Of a DNA stretch of 64,000 nt, positions 18,944 to 29,333 are shown in pieces. Both the position numbers and the translations under genes were made by a program. Positions within the stretch are counted from its first letter, which is position 1; the number at the start of each line of letters is the position of its first letter. The notes beneath the pieces are model-generated. The model was given only the letters and a program-made list of their open reading frames with translations, made no database searches and was not told where the DNA came from. The stretch spans positions 2,625,001 to 2,689,000 of the forward strand of contig NZ_JARRCW010000001.1 in assembly GCF_031501865.1 (NCBI RefSeq). Reading direction: 5' to 3'. This DNA is from Pseudovibrio sp. M1P-2-3. Lineage in GTDB: Bacteria > Pseudomonadota > Alphaproteobacteria > Rhizobiales > Stappiaceae.

Positions 18944-19771
18944 ATGAAACCATCAAAAGATATTTCGACGCTTATAGAAATCATGAAGGACCTCCGCACG
19001 CCAGTAAGCGGGTGCCCATGGGACCTTGAACAGAACTTTAAATCCATTGCTCCATATACAATTGAAGAAGCTTACGAAGTCGCTGATGCTATCGAAAAAG
19101 GTGATATGGAAGATTTAAAGGAAGAGTTGGGTGACCTTCTTTTGCAAGTTGTATACCATGCTAGAATGGCTGAAGAGGTGAGCCACTTCAATTTTGGCGA
19201 TGTGGTGGAGGCCATATGTCACAAAATGATCCGTCGCCACCCCCATGTCTACGGGGATGAAAAAGCGCGAAACACTGGTATGGCTAAAGGTGTGTGGGAT
19301 CAAATCAAGCAAAAAGAGCGAGAAGAGCGCAACACCCGCCGGATGGCGCAAGGAGCAGTAGAAGCCTCCTCCTATCATCTGGATAGCATCCCCTCACTCT
19401 TTCCGGCTTTAGTAGAAGCAGAAAAACTGCAACAAAGAGCTGCTCTGGTGGGTTTTGATTGGGGGGCAACTGCTCCGGTACTGGATAAAGTCCATGAAGA
19501 AGTTAGGGAGCTGTCAGAGGAGGTATTCTCCGATGAAATCGATCTGGATCGGGTTGAAGACGAACTCGGTGATGTCTTATTTGCGGTAACCAATCTGGCG
19601 CGCCACTTGGGAGTATCTCCTGAACAAGCTTTGAAACGTTCAAACAGGAAGTTTAGATACCGTTTCCAGTGCATAGAAAAAGGCGCACACAAAGAAGGCC
19701 GCCCATTGGACGACCTCACCTTGGATGAAATGGAAGCCTTTTGGGTACAGGCAAAGCACGCCTCTAAATAG
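18944..19771 (+). CDS. mazG: Nucleoside triphosphate pyrophosphohydrolase MazG
   Basis: House-cleaning enzyme that hydrolyses NTPs and dNTPs to monophosphates and pyrophosphate. Two all-alpha MazG domains are seen: the first opens LRTPVSGCPWDLEQNFKSI and has E-x2-E metal motifs (EEAYEVADAI, LKEELGDLLLQVVYHA), the second has VHEEVRELSEEV and EDELGDVLFAVTNLARH. Length 275 is typical of the two-domain form. It converges on hflX with the last 8 bases overlapping. This is the full enzyme and not part of a toxin-antitoxin pair; no mazEF is present. Confidence 0.95.
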   Translation: MKPSKDISTLIEIMKDLRTPVSGCPWDLEQNFKSIAPYTIEEAYEVADAIEKGDMEDLKEELGDLLLQVVYHARMAEEVSHFNFGDVVEAICHKMIRRHPHVYGDEKARNTGMAKGVWDQIKQKEREERNTRRMAQGAVEASSYHLDSIPSLFPALVEAEKLQQRAALVGFDWGATAPVLDKVHEEVRELSEEVFSDEIDLDRVEDELGDVLFAVTNLARHLGVSPEQALKRSNRKFRYRFQCIEKGAHKEGRPLDDLTLDEMEAFWVQAKHASK

Positions 19772-21221
19772 GAGAGAAATTTCCATTCCCATCTTCTTTG
19801 GCAGACTTCAAAGCATCACTTTGAACAAAGTGATGTGAGAACTTATTTCTTACCCGCTCCTGATGGGCTGCGGGTACTCTCACATGTAGGTGCATTCCAT
19901 CTTCCTCATCAGCACGCTTCAAAACTTCACAGTGCTGATAGAGCCACGCAAGTCCGGCGCCCTCACTTGCAGGTAGGATAATCTCAACTGTATCTCGTTT
20001 CTCAGCCAACTGGTGTTCAATACGCATAAGGAGAGCTCCCATCCCCTCACCCGTTAAGGCTGATAGAGCCACCGGGCCACTTTCCTCTTTAGTTTCCGCA
20101 AGAAGTCGATCTCTGTAACCTTCTTCGAGCAGATCTATTTTATTCCAGACTTCAATAACGCGGTCGTTCTCAGAAACTTTAAGCCCCAGAAGCTCCAAGG
20201 TTTCATTTACATCCTCAGCTTGAGCCCGCGTATCTTCATGGGCGATATCTCTGACATGAAGTATAATGTCCGCTTCTATAACTTCCTCAAGCGTTGCACG
20301 AAACGCCGCGACAAGATTATGCGGTAACTCGGATATAAACCCTACAGTATCGGAAAGAATGACCTCGCTGCCATGAGGTAACTTTAGTCTGCGCAAAGTT
20401 GGATCAAGTGTTGCAAATAACAGATCTTTTGCGAACACTTCTGACTTTGTCATCTTATTAAAGAGCGTTGACTTGCCAGCGTTTGTATATCCGACAAATG
20501 CAACAACAGGATGGGGAACTTTTTTACGTTGTTTACGATGGAGCGCGCGTGTTCTCTCGACTTTTCTCAGTTCCCGTTCAAGTCTGGAAATACGCTCTTG
20601 AATAATGCGTCTATCAGCTTCGATCTGAGTTTCCCCGGGGCCCCCAATAAAGCCAAGGCCACCCCTTTGTCGTTCAAGATGTGTCCATGATCGCACCAAG
20701 CGACTTTTCTGCCAAGTCAGGTGGGCAAGTTCCACCTGCAAGCGACCTTCTTTTGTCTGAGCTCGCTCACCAAAAATTTCCAGTATCAAGCCAGTGCGAT
20801 CGATTACCTTTGTATTCCATTCTTTTTCAAGATTTCTCTGCTGAATGGGGGAAAGGGGATGATCAACGACAACCAACTCAATCTCATTGAGGAGAATTTG
20901 ACTTTTAATTTCCTCAAGCTTACCCGCCCCGATAAGAGTTCCGGGTTTTACATTCGAAAGACGGATAATACCAGTTTCGATTACGCTAAGCTCAATGGCG
21001 GCGGCCAACCCTACAGCCTCTTCCAAACGAGCTTCTGGACTACGTTGGTTACCAAAGGGTCTTTCTGCGCCGCTTTTTGGTTGAGCAAGTACACGGCTGT
21101 TTATTATTGGGACTAGAACGAGAGAACGGGTTCCCCGCGTAACCTCGACTTCGCCAGCCTCAATATTTGCATCTCTTTCGAGACGTTTGAGACCGGCTTC
21201 CTTCTTATCTTGTAGCTTCAA
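19764..21221 (-). CDS. hflX: Ribosome-associated GTPase HflX
   Basis: OBG-HflX family GTPase that binds and splits stalled ribosomes under stress. The glycine-rich HflX linker (ERQRGGLGFIGGPGETQIE) precedes the G domain, with G1 GYTNAGKSTLFN, G3 DTVGFISELPH and G4 NKID. Length 485. The start appears to be TTG at 21221, directly after the hfq TGA (TGATTG), since no ATG or GTG occurs in the conserved N-terminal region and AGGAAG lies within the end of hfq. This arrangement suggests translational coupling. hfq-hflX linkage is widely conserved. Confidence 0.94.
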   Translation of the reverse strand: MKLQDKKEAGLKRLERDANIEAGEVEVTRGTRSLVLVPIINSRVLAQPKSGAERPFGNQRSPEARLEEAVGLAAAIELSVIETGIIRLSNVKPGTLIGAGKLEEIKSQILLNEIELVVVDHPLSPIQQRNLEKEWNTKVIDRTGLILEIFGERAQTKEGRLQVELAHLTWQKSRLVRSWTHLERQRGGLGFIGGPGETQIEADRRIIQERISRLERELRKVERTRALHRKQRKKVPHPVVAFVGYTNAGKSTLFNKMTKSEVFAKDLLFATLDPTLRRLKLPHGSEVILSDTVGFISELPHNLVAAFRATLEEVIEADIILHVRDIAHEDTRAQAEDVNETLELLGLKVSENDRVIEVWNKIDLLEEGYRDRLLAETKEESGPVALSALTGEGMGALLMRIEHQLAEKRDTVEIILPASEGAGLAWLYQHCEVLKRADEEDGMHLHVRVPAAHQERVRNKFSHHFVQSDALKSAKEDGNGNFSPI

Positions 21222-21479
21222 TCAGCTTCCTGTCTTTTCGCCTTCATCATCTGATGGTTCAAACAATTGTACAGGACTATTTGGCATAATTGTAGAGATT
21301 GCGTGCTTATAAACGAGCTGTGAATGCCCATCACGACGCAACAGTACACAGAAATTATCAAACCAAGTGACGACGCCCTGTAGCTTCACCCCATTAATTA
21401 AGAAAATTGTCAGAGGCGTTTTTTGCTTCCGAACATGATTTAAGAAAGTATCTTGAAGATTTTGAGCGCGGTCAGCCAT
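21222..21479 (-). CDS. hfq: RNA chaperone Hfq
   Basis: Sm-like hexameric RNA chaperone that pairs small RNAs with mRNAs. Sm1 is seen in [30 protein letters not shown] and Sm2 in the proximal-face motif VYKHAISTI. At 85 residues it has the short C terminus usual in alphaproteobacteria. A purine-rich site (GGAAAAAAAGAG) precedes the ATG. A GC-rich palindromic stretch (about 21500-21522, containing CGCGGCCGCG) lies between dat and hfq and may form a hairpin in the leader. hflX starts on the next base after its stop. Confidence 0.97.
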   Translation of the reverse strand: MADRAQNLQDTFLNHVRKQKTPLTIFLINGVKLQGVVTWFDNFCVLLRRDGHSQLVYKHAISTIMPNSPVQLFEPSDDEGEKTGS

Positions 21480-21615
21480 AACTCTTTTTTTCCTATTTTA
21501 GCGGACGCGGCCGCGGCATCCGCCCAGTTTAATGTTCCTATCTGATGCGATCCTGCCCGATTTCAACAAACACAGATTGTTGCCCCTACAAAGGCCCGAA
21601 CCGAATATACATTGT

Positions 21616-22488
21616 TTAGGCAACTGCTAGTTTAGTCAACTCAGACCTTTCGTGAAATGTTTTTATTAATTCATGCGTAATTAACCCGACGGAACCATCT
21701 CCAACTAAAGTTCCATCTACTTTCACTACTGGTACAATCGGCCCGGAAGCAGAAGTAACAAATGCCTCCGTAGCATTTTGGGCTTCATAAACTGTGAACG
21801 GTCTTTCCTCTAGCTGAAACCCCAGCATTTCCGCGAGTTTCACAACACCACTCCTTGTGACTCCTTTCAGAATTCCATGATCATCGGGCCGAGTTAACAA
21901 CACGTTGTCTTTAGTTACTATCCAAGCGTTCGTTGAACTGCCCTCTGTAATAAAGCCCTCTTTATCCACAAACCATGCTTCGCCGGCCCCTGCATCCCTT
22001 GCTTTTTGCTTAGCTAAAACGTTGGGGAGTAACCCAATTGTCTTAATATCTACCCTCTCCCAACGATTCTCCGGTGTCGTTATGACGGCGATACCATTTT
22101 GCTGAGCTTTTAACTTCTTCAACTGAGGAACAGAACGCGCTGTTACAACGAGAGAGGGCTTAACTTCGGAACTTGGAAAAAAATGGTTCCTTGAAGATAC
22201 GCCTCTGGTGACTTGAAGGTAAATTATACCATTTTTAACCAGATTTTTCCGTAGAACCTCCTCCAAGATCCTCTTCAAGGCATTGCGACTCATTGAGAAC
22301 TGAATGTTCAACTCACGCAAAGAGCGGTCAAGTCGGTTTAGGTGTGCCGTCAGATCTACCAAGTGGCCCTGCAAAACCTCACAGACTTCATAGACACCGT
22401 CGGCAAACTGGTAGCCGCGATCTTCAATATGCACGGCTGCAGTCGCGTGGGGAAGATAGCGTCCATTAACATAGGCAACACGAGACAT
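21616..22488 (-). CDS. dat: D-amino-acid transaminase (class IV)
   Basis: PLP-dependent fold-type IV aminotransferase; D-alanine transaminases make D-glutamate or D-alanine for cell wall use. Features are the N-terminal YVNGRYLPHATAAVHIEDRG, the PLP lysine K149 in VDIKTIGLLPNVLAKQ, and the cofactor loop EGSSTNAWIV. Length 290 is normal. Branched-chain aminotransferase or ADC lyase share the fold, but the conserved place between trkA and hfq in Hyphomicrobiales fits the D-amino-acid type. It begins 36 bases after the trkA stop. Confidence 0.85.
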   Translation of the reverse strand: MSRVAYVNGRYLPHATAAVHIEDRGYQFADGVYEVCEVLQGHLVDLTAHLNRLDRSLRELNIQFSMSRNALKRILEEVLRKNLVKNGIIYLQVTRGVSSRNHFFPSSEVKPSLVVTARSVPQLKKLKAQQNGIAVITTPENRWERVDIKTIGLLPNVLAKQKARDAGAGEAWFVDKEGFITEGSSTNAWIVTKDNVLLTRPDDHGILKGVTRSGVVKLAEMLGFQLEERPFTVYEAQNATEAFVTSASGPIVPVVKVDGTLVGDGSVGLITHELIKTFHERSELTKLAVA

Positions 22489-22524
22489 ACACTTCTCCTG
22501 AGTGCTTGATTGTCATAGAAAATA

Positions 22525-23901
22525 CTAGAAGAACTCCAGTGATACGCGGAACATTTGCTCAACTTGGCGAACTTTATCTGCTACTGCAAAAATTACCACT
22601 CGGTCATTGGCCATTACACGATCATCGCCAGTCGGACTGATCACCTCGCCCCTCCGATAAATTGCCCCAATTCTAATGCCTTCAGATAGGTCAATTTCAC
22701 GTAAAGGCCGACCAACTAGAGGGGAGGTCTCCAAGGCTTCGGCTTCAATCACCTCCGCCGCACCGTTTTGAAGTGCATGAACGGAACGAATACGTCCACG
22801 CCTCACATGTTGCAGTATTTTGGAAATTGTGACTTGACGAGGGTTCACAAATGTATCAATCCCCAAAGCATTTGCAAATGCAGGGTAGCTGGAGTTGTTC
22901 AGCAAAGCCAAATTCCTTTCGCATCCCATTTTCTTTGCCATCACACAGGATAGGACGTTGACTTCATCAACATTTGTAAGCGCGACTGCGATATCACAAT
23001 CTTGAACATCCGCCTCTTGTAATACAACCTGATCAAGAGCACTGCCATGCAATACAACGGTGCGCCTCATTTCATCAGCAATGCGAACAGCCCTTTCTCT
23101 GGATTGTTCAATAATCTTGACCTTGGTCCTGATTTGCCGACTTTCCAGATGCCGAGCAACATACGAGCCGATATTCCCTCCACCAGCAATAAGTACCCGC
23201 TTGGCTTCAGGCTCTTCATGCCCAAAAATACTCAGCGTTCTGCGAACTTGATCCTTCTTGCAGCAGACGTAGGCCAAGTCTCCTTCTCGAATCATATCAC
23301 CGCTTCGAGGAACAAATATTTTTCCCTGACGGGCAATTCCAACCACTACCGAGTTCAAATCAGGAAACAGACCCGTTAACTGACGCAAGGGGGTGTTGAG
23401 AACGGGACAATCTGCTCTACAGTCGATGCCAACAACAATAATATTATCGTCTCCAAAACGGACTGTTTCCATGGCTCCAGGCAGCAAAAGACGCCGTAAC
23501 ACCATGTCCCCTACCTCAATCTCAGGAGAAATAATAACATCAATAGGCATGTTATCCCGAGAGAACAAATTACGATTATCCGAGATGAGGTAACTTTGAG
23601 CTCTTACCCGCGCAACTTTAGTTGGAACATTGAAGAGTGAATGGGCAACCTGACAGGCCACCATATTAACTTCATCATAAAGAGTGACAGCAATGATCAT
23701 ATCCGCCTGATCCGCGCCAGCTTGAGCCAGCACGTCAGGGTGCGCACCATGCCCGACAAATCCACGGACATCCAGTGTATCACGAATGACATTTACGAGC
23801 TGTGGTGAGGAGTCAATAACAGATACATCATTTTGCTCCAATGCAAGTTTTTCGGCAATGCCATAGCCAACTTGCCCTGCCCCACAAATCACAACTTTCA
23901 T
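22525..23901 (-). CDS. trkA: Trk potassium uptake regulatory protein TrkA
   Basis: Cytoplasmic NAD(H)-binding gating subunit of the Trk K+ transporter. Two Rossmann RCK-N domains are seen (VVICGAGQVGYGIAEKLA at the start and VLIAGGGNIGSYVARHLE near residue 235), each followed by a TrkA-C domain (for example SPLVGRPLREIDLSEG). Length 458 is typical. The membrane partner TrkH/TrkG is not in the window. The position after ntrX is conserved in this group, and a 188-base gap separates it from ntrX. Confidence 0.96.
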   Translation of the reverse strand: MKVVICGAGQVGYGIAEKLALEQNDVSVIDSSPQLVNVIRDTLDVRGFVGHGAHPDVLAQAGADQADMIIAVTLYDEVNMVACQVAHSLFNVPTKVARVRAQSYLISDNRNLFSRDNMPIDVIISPEIEVGDMVLRRLLLPGAMETVRFGDDNIIVVGIDCRADCPVLNTPLRQLTGLFPDLNSVVVGIARQGKIFVPRSGDMIREGDLAYVCCKKDQVRRTLSIFGHEEPEAKRVLIAGGGNIGSYVARHLESRQIRTKVKIIEQSRERAVRIADEMRRTVVLHGSALDQVVLQEADVQDCDIAVALTNVDEVNVLSCVMAKKMGCERNLALLNNSSYPAFANALGIDTFVNPRQVTISKILQHVRRGRIRSVHALQNGAAEVIEAEALETSPLVGRPLREIDLSEGIRIGAIYRRGEVISPTGDDRVMANDRVVIFAVADKVRQVEQMFRVSLEFF

Positions 23902-24089
23902 TTTTGTTCCTTAAAGGCAAATTACAGCTCAAGCGCACAGCGAGCGTCAAGGCCATAGTGAACACAGTACAAGGACTTAATTATCCATTTTAAAGCACAG
24001 AATCACTACAGCTTATATCGATCAAATACAATACGGGGCCAGATACCTACATATATGGATAAAAATCCTTTTATCACAAAGAAAACAAC

Positions 24090-25457
24090 CTACGACAGAC
24101 CAAGGGACTTGAGCTTCCGGTGTAATGCCGATCTTTCCATTCCGATATATTCGGCGGTACGGGAGATGTTACCACCAAAACGTTTCACCTGAGCTTGAAG
24201 ATAGGCACGCTCAAACTGCTCCCGCGCATCTCGTAGTGGCAACGACATAAGCTCATCCGCTCCAGTATCTCCCGGCATAGTCGGTAGTGTGGATGCAACC
24301 TCAGAAGGCAATAGGTCGGCAGAAATTACTGCCTCTTGATCTGCTCTAGTTAAAATTAGTAGGCGCTCTACATTATTTCTAAGCTGACGGATATTTCCAG
24401 GCCAATCATGGGTTTGCAGAACAGCCATTGCATCTTCACCAATCCGGCGCATTGGTAAGCCTGAAGCCGCAGAAATCTGCTGCATAAAGAAATGTATGAG
24501 CTGCGGAATATCTTCACGTCGTTCAGAGAGAGCGGGAACACGCAGCGGAACAACACTTAAACGGTGATATAGATCTTCGCGGAAATTCCCGTTATTGACT
24601 TCTTCTTCCATGTTGCAGCTGCTTGAGGATAAAACTCTAACATCCACTTCAACAGTGTTTGCTCCGCCCACACGGTTAAATCTCTGCTCGGTCAGAACTC
24701 GCAAAATCTTATTCTGGGTTTCTCGAGGCATATCGGCAATTTCATCTAAATAAAGAGTACCGCCATGCGCTTGCTCCAGTGCCCCGATTTTCCTAGGGAC
24801 ACCTTCTGTTTCCTCAATCCCAAACAACTCTTCCGCCATGCGTTCAGGAGTAATATTTGCAGCACTTAAAATAACAAAGGGTGCTTTGGAGCGAGAAGAT
24901 GCCTCATGAATAGTCCGCGCTACGAGCTCTTTTCCAGCCCCGGAAGGGCCACTAACGAGCACACGGCTATTTGTTAAAGAGATACGTTCAATCGTCTGCC
25001 GCAGGTGATTCATAGCACTTGAGCTGCCAATGAGCTGGGAGGCATCGGCACTGCGCTGCTTCAAGTCACGGATTTCACGCTTCATACTAGAAGCTTCCAG
25101 AGCACGTTCAGCGACTAAAACCAACCTGTCCGCTTTGAATGGCTTTTCAATATAATCATAAGCCCCCTTCTTGATAGCAGAGACGGCCGTTTCGATATTC
25201 CCGTGTCCAGAAATAATAACGACTGGTAAATCCGGATTTTGCTTCCGAATGACGTCAAGAAGCTCAAGCCCGTCCAGCTTGCTGCCTTGAAGCCAGATAT
25301 CAAGAATAATAAGAGATGGCCGCCGGTCCGCAATAGCGGCTAATGCACTGTCACTGTCTCCTGCTGTACGTGCCGTAAATCCGTCATCCTCAAGAATTCC
25401 AGCGATCAGCTCTCGAATATCGACTTCATCATCAACGATCAGAATGTCCGCTGCCAT
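24090..25457 (-). CDS. ntrX: Nitrogen-control response regulator NtrX
   Basis: Receiver-AAA+-Fis protein, partner of NtrY. The receiver has D9/D10 and phospho-acceptor D53 in LIILDIWLQGS; the AAA+ domain has Walker A SGPSGAGKELVAR and Walker B GGTLYLDEIADMP; the C-terminal Fis helix-turn-helix contains ISRTAEYIGMERSALHRKL. The sigma-54-contact loop GAFTGA is absent: that place reads ELFGIEETEGVPRKIG. The start ATG at 25457 (MAADILIVDDE) is chosen because the receiver domain begins there; it overlaps ntrY by 26 bases. Length from there is 455. Confidence 0.95.
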   Translation of the reverse strand: MAADILIVDDEVDIRELIAGILEDDGFTARTAGDSDSALAAIADRRPSLIILDIWLQGSKLDGLELLDVIRKQNPDLPVVIISGHGNIETAVSAIKKGAYDYIEKPFKADRLVLVAERALEASSMKREIRDLKQRSADASQLIGSSSAMNHLRQTIERISLTNSRVLVSGPSGAGKELVARTIHEASSRSKAPFVILSAANITPERMAEELFGIEETEGVPRKIGALEQAHGGTLYLDEIADMPRETQNKILRVLTEQRFNRVGGANTVEVDVRVLSSSSCNMEEEVNNGNFREDLYHRLSVVPLRVPALSERREDIPQLIHFFMQQISAASGLPMRRIGEDAMAVLQTHDWPGNIRQLRNNVERLLILTRADQEAVISADLLPSEVASTLPTMPGDTGADELMSLPLRDAREQFERAYLQAQVKRFGGNISRTAEYIGMERSALHRKLKSLGLS

Positions 25458-27714
25458 TGCTAGCCACCACCACTTCTTCAGTTTGAATTCCAGTTGTATT
25501 TTCTTGCGTATTATCACGCAGCATTAGTCTGACCATAGCCCCATGGCCACCGCATGCGACATCTGGAGCATCAAGCAACTCAATGCCTCCACCATGGTCC
25601 TCCATAATCTTACGAACAATTGCCAGCCCAAGCCCAGTCCCCTTTTCTCGGGTAGTCATGTATGGCTCCAGCAGCCTATGCCGCTGTTCGTTGGGCAGAC
25701 CAATCCCATTGTCTGTGATCTCAATTATCCTCAAGTCCCCATCGACGATCAATTTAACATTGACCACTCCGGTTTCTTCGGTCGCCGATGTTGCTAAATA
25801 CGCTGTAACTGCCTCTGTTGCATTTTTTATAACGTTGCCAATGGCCTGCCCCACCAATCGATTATCAAATCGGGTTGGAATAGCCTCTGGAGGAAGATCC
25901 GTTTCTATTTTCAGCTCAGTATTGGCGACAGACTGCAAAAAAGCAGCCTCCCGGACTGTATTGCGTAGGTCCGAAGTACTGATGCGAGGTTTTGGCATTC
26001 GTGCAAACGAGGAAAATTCATCAACCATGTGGCCAATATCACCCACTTGGCGTACAATTGTATCCACACATTGATCAAAGACCTTACGATCCCCTTCTTC
26101 AATTTTCTTTGCGTACCTTCGGCGAATTCGCTCAGCGGATAATTGAATCGGCGTTAAGGGGTTCTTGATTTCATGGGCAATTCGGCGTGCAACATCTGCC
26201 CAAGCCGTATTCCTCTGCGCCGCAACAAGATCCGTTATATCATCTAGGGTCACCACAAAACCATGCTCGCTGCGCGTGGCTTCTTCCGTTGTTACCTGAA
26301 CATTAACGGTTCGTTCGCGCCCCTTCCTAACCAGTTGAACCTGAAAATAGCGACTTCTTCCATTTCCAACTTCCATAAGTTTGGAAAGAGGATCCGCAAA
26401 TTCTCGAACAGCTTCTTGAATCGGACGATTAAGCAGCTCATTTTCGTCCTGCCCCAGCAGTTGGATAGCCGAGCGGTTTACCAGAGTAATTAGACCGTCA
26501 TCATCTATACCAATGACGCCAGAGGAGACACCTGAAAGTACGGCTTCAGTAAAGCGTCTGCGTTTATCAATTTGGTCACTTGCAGCCAGTAAAGCATCCC
26601 TTTGCCCACGCAATTGCCCTGTCATATTGTTGAAGGTTTTTCCAAGATTAACCAAATCACCACCCGAGCGATCTGTCTCAACCTCAACATAATAGTTTCC
26701 TTTTGAAACTTGATCAGCAGCCCCAATCAGATTTCGTATAGGCTTGACCAATTTATCGGCAAAACCAAACCCTACCCAAATTGAGGAAAGCAGAAGGACC
26801 AGCGAAACACCCACATAAACCAGAGCAAAGGCAAGCTGGACACCAAAGCGCCGCTGCTCTAACTCGGCGTATTCGGTCACCCCCGCTTCAGCAAGTCTTT
26901 GATATTCAACAACACGAGGATCAAGTGCTCGTGTGACGTACAAATATAAGTCATCATAGGCAGATAGTTTGATCACACCACCAACCAAGTTGGAAACCCC
27001 TGGATGGATCAGGATCGGATTCCCGTCTGCAGCTTGCTCCATAGCAACTTTTGGCGGTAAAAGCGGCACAATATTTGGATCACGCAACACCTTCAATACA
27101 ACTGTACCATCATTTTTTAAAATGTAGGCTCCAAGTAGCCCTCGCACCCATGTCTGGGTTTCAAAAAAGCGGTCAAAGCGGGAAGGCTCGTAGTGATAGG
27201 CGCTTCTATTTAGATCTACATCCTTAGCCATAGCTATCAGCGAACTACGCAGAATATTTCCATGCTCTTGTACATAAGCTGCAGCTACGGACTGAGCATT
27301 GCCAATAATCTGGCGTGTTCGCTTCTCAAACCATCGATCAAGTCCCTGATCCAAGGTAATCGTTGCCACTCCAGCAACCAAGATCGCAGGCAGTGCCGCA
27401 ACTAGGCTGAACATAGTCACAATACGGACATGCAACCTTGCTGCAGCTTTTCCGCGTTTTCGGGCTTTCAGGAGCTTACCAAACTCCCAAAGAATAAGAA
27501 TTGTAAGTGTGGCAACCAAAACTCCATTGGCAGCCAAAGCTATATAGATCACATTCTCAGTTGGGGTAATCGGCGTTAGGCCGGTCAGTACCGCAAAGGA
27601 AGCCCCAATAGATATGAGAGAACAACACACGACAACAAGACCGAAAATTCGCGCCTTGCGACCGCCAAGACTGGTGACCTTGACGTCCCCATCACTTTTA
27701 CTGTTTGCGTTCAT
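25432..27714 (-). CDS. ntrY: Sensor histidine kinase NtrY
   Basis: Membrane sensor kinase with an N-terminal group of transmembrane helices (about residues 25-110), a large extracytoplasmic domain, a further helix (about 295-320), then HAMP, PAS and kinase domains. The H-box is [19 protein letters not shown], the N-box NVIKNATEAV, and the G boxes DNGIGLPNE and GTGLGLAIVRKI. Length 760 is typical. It signals to NtrX, whose start overlaps its end. Alphaproteobacterial NtrYX has been linked to nitrogen, redox and envelope control; the signal here is unknown. Confidence 0.95.
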   Translation of the reverse strand: MNANSKSDGDVKVTSLGGRKARIFGLVVVCCSLISIGASFAVLTGLTPITPTENVIYIALAANGVLVATLTILILWEFGKLLKARKRGKAAARLHVRIVTMFSLVAALPAILVAGVATITLDQGLDRWFEKRTRQIIGNAQSVAAAYVQEHGNILRSSLIAMAKDVDLNRSAYHYEPSRFDRFFETQTWVRGLLGAYILKNDGTVVLKVLRDPNIVPLLPPKVAMEQAADGNPILIHPGVSNLVGGVIKLSAYDDLYLYVTRALDPRVVEYQRLAEAGVTEYAELEQRRFGVQLAFALVYVGVSLVLLLSSIWVGFGFADKLVKPIRNLIGAADQVSKGNYYVEVETDRSGGDLVNLGKTFNNMTGQLRGQRDALLAASDQIDKRRRFTEAVLSGVSSGVIGIDDDGLITLVNRSAIQLLGQDENELLNRPIQEAVREFADPLSKLMEVGNGRSRYFQVQLVRKGRERTVNVQVTTEEATRSEHGFVVTLDDITDLVAAQRNTAWADVARRIAHEIKNPLTPIQLSAERIRRRYAKKIEEGDRKVFDQCVDTIVRQVGDIGHMVDEFSSFARMPKPRISTSDLRNTVREAAFLQSVANTELKIETDLPPEAIPTRFDNRLVGQAIGNVIKNATEAVTAYLATSATEETGVVNVKLIVDGDLRIIEITDNGIGLPNEQRHRLLEPYMTTREKGTGLGLAIVRKIMEDHGGGIELLDAPDVACGGHGAMVRLMLRDNTQENTTGIQTEEVVVASNGSGHSDR

Positions 27715-27881
27715 GAAGCCCGAACTTGGAATTTAAAATGAACTGCCCGACAGAGCACTATGGCATCATTACCACACCTTGTTGTTAATATGCCACATAT
27801 CAAACCGATTTCCATTCCCTATGGGGATAACACAACATCGGAAGGTGAATGAACGTCACCTAACGGCCAACAGACGGCTTC

Positions 27882-29321
27882 CTATCTGGAGCTCCGAATT
27901 ACCTGCACATCGAGGTCTCTGATTTTCTTCCGAAGGGTGTTCCTATTTACCCCCAAAAGCTCTGCCGCTTTTATTTGATTTCCACGCGTCGCAGCTAATG
28001 AGGCGCTGATGAGCGGATATTCCACCTCTTTCAAAATCCGGTGGTATAGACCTGGAGGCGGCAATGTATCCCCGAACTCAGAAAAATACGCGCCCAAAAA
28101 CCGCTCTACGGCTCCACTCAAGTCCTTACTGGCCGGTGCCTCTTCTTCTACCGTTGACACAACAGGTTGGCTGAGCTCCATGTCAACCAGCCCTGCAGTA
28201 ATAACCTCCTGCGGGTAGAGGGCGGAGAGCCGTCGGACTAAGTTCTCCAGCTCCCTTACGTTACCTGGCCATCTGTAGCGGCGCAACTTGTCAAGAGCTG
28301 CTACTTCAATTTGCTTGGAAGGCAACCCTTCTTTTTCAGCTAAAGAGAAGAAGTGCCTCACAAGGTCAGGAACATCTTCCGTACGTTCTCTTAAAGGTGG
28401 AAGGCGAATAGGAACAACATTCAACCGGAAGTAAAGATCTTCTCTAAACAACCCCTGATTTATTAGTTGTCGCAAATCTTTATTAGTCGCTGCAATGATT
28501 CGAACATCAGTCTGAATAGGCGTTCGCCCACCAACTGTTGTATATTCACCTTGCTGAAGAACCCTGAGAAGCCGCGTTTGCGCCTCCATTGGCATATCTC
28601 CAATTTCATCAAGAAACAGAGTTCCGCCATCTGCCTGCTCAAAGCGCCCTGAAGAGCGTACTTGCGCACCAGTAAACGCGCCCTTTTCGTGTCCGAACAG
28701 CTCAGATTCGATCAAATCCCGAGGAATTGCAGCCATATTTACCGCAACAAAGGGACCATTTCGACGCTTACCATAATCGTGAAGAGCTCTTGCAACGAGT
28801 TCTTTTCCCGTTCCACTTTCACCATTGATCATGACCGTCAGATCAGTCTGCATTAATCGGGCAAGAACCCTGTAAATTTCCTGCATAGCAGGGGAGCGCC
28901 CAACAAGGGGGATATTCTCTTGATTCTCCGCTGCTGCATTTACACTATGGGCTTTGGGCTCAGAAAGTGCCCGACCGACAATTCCGATCAACTCCTTCAG
29001 GTCGAAAGGCTTGGGCAGATATTCATAGGCTCCTTGTTCCGATGCTTTAATCGCAGTCATAAATGTATTCTGCGCGCTCATAATGACAACAGGCAAATCC
29101 GGGCGCAGTTTTCTTATACGCGGCAGGACATCAAACGCGTTTTCGTCGGGCATCACAACATCGGAAATTACAAGATCCCCTTCACCAGAACTAACCCACC
29201 GCCAAAGCGTTGTGGCGTTGGATGTCAAACGAACTGTATATCCAGCCCTTGAGAGAGCTTGATTGAGCACCGTGCGGATCGCAGCATCATCATCTGCAAC
29301 AAGAATTGTTCCAAGAGGCAT
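27882..29321 (-). CDS. ntrC: Nitrogen regulation response regulator NtrC
   Basis: Sigma-54 activator controlling nitrogen-starvation genes. Receiver phospho-acceptor D54 lies in [12 protein letters not shown]; the AAA+ domain has Walker [13 protein letters not shown], an intact GAFTGA loop in [12 protein letters not shown], and Walker [14 protein letters not shown]; a Fis-type HTH closes the protein ([17 protein letters not shown]). Length 479 is standard. It begins 12 bases after ntrB, and ntrY follows after 167 bases, so ntrYX may also have its own promoter. Confidence 0.97.
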   Translation of the reverse strand: MPLGTILVADDDAAIRTVLNQALSRAGYTVRLTSNATTLWRWVSSGEGDLVISDVVMPDENAFDVLPRIRKLRPDLPVVIMSAQNTFMTAIKASEQGAYEYLPKPFDLKELIGIVGRALSEPKAHSVNAAAENQENIPLVGRSPAMQEIYRVLARLMQTDLTVMINGESGTGKELVARALHDYGKRRNGPFVAVNMAAIPRDLIESELFGHEKGAFTGAQVRSSGRFEQADGGTLFLDEIGDMPMEAQTRLLRVLQQGEYTTVGGRTPIQTDVRIIAATNKDLRQLINQGLFREDLYFRLNVVPIRLPPLRERTEDVPDLVRHFFSLAEKEGLPSKQIEVAALDKLRRYRWPGNVRELENLVRRLSALYPQEVITAGLVDMELSQPVVSTVEEEAPASKDLSGAVERFLGAYFSEFGDTLPPPGLYHRILKEVEYPLISASLAATRGNQIKAAELLGVNRNTLRKKIRDLDVQVIRSSR

Positions 29322-29333
29322 CGGAAATCTGTC

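Noticed and set aside
18944-19771. mazG as part of a toxin-antitoxin system
   Set aside because: It is the two-domain NTP pyrophosphohydrolase, and no mazE or mazF is adjacent.
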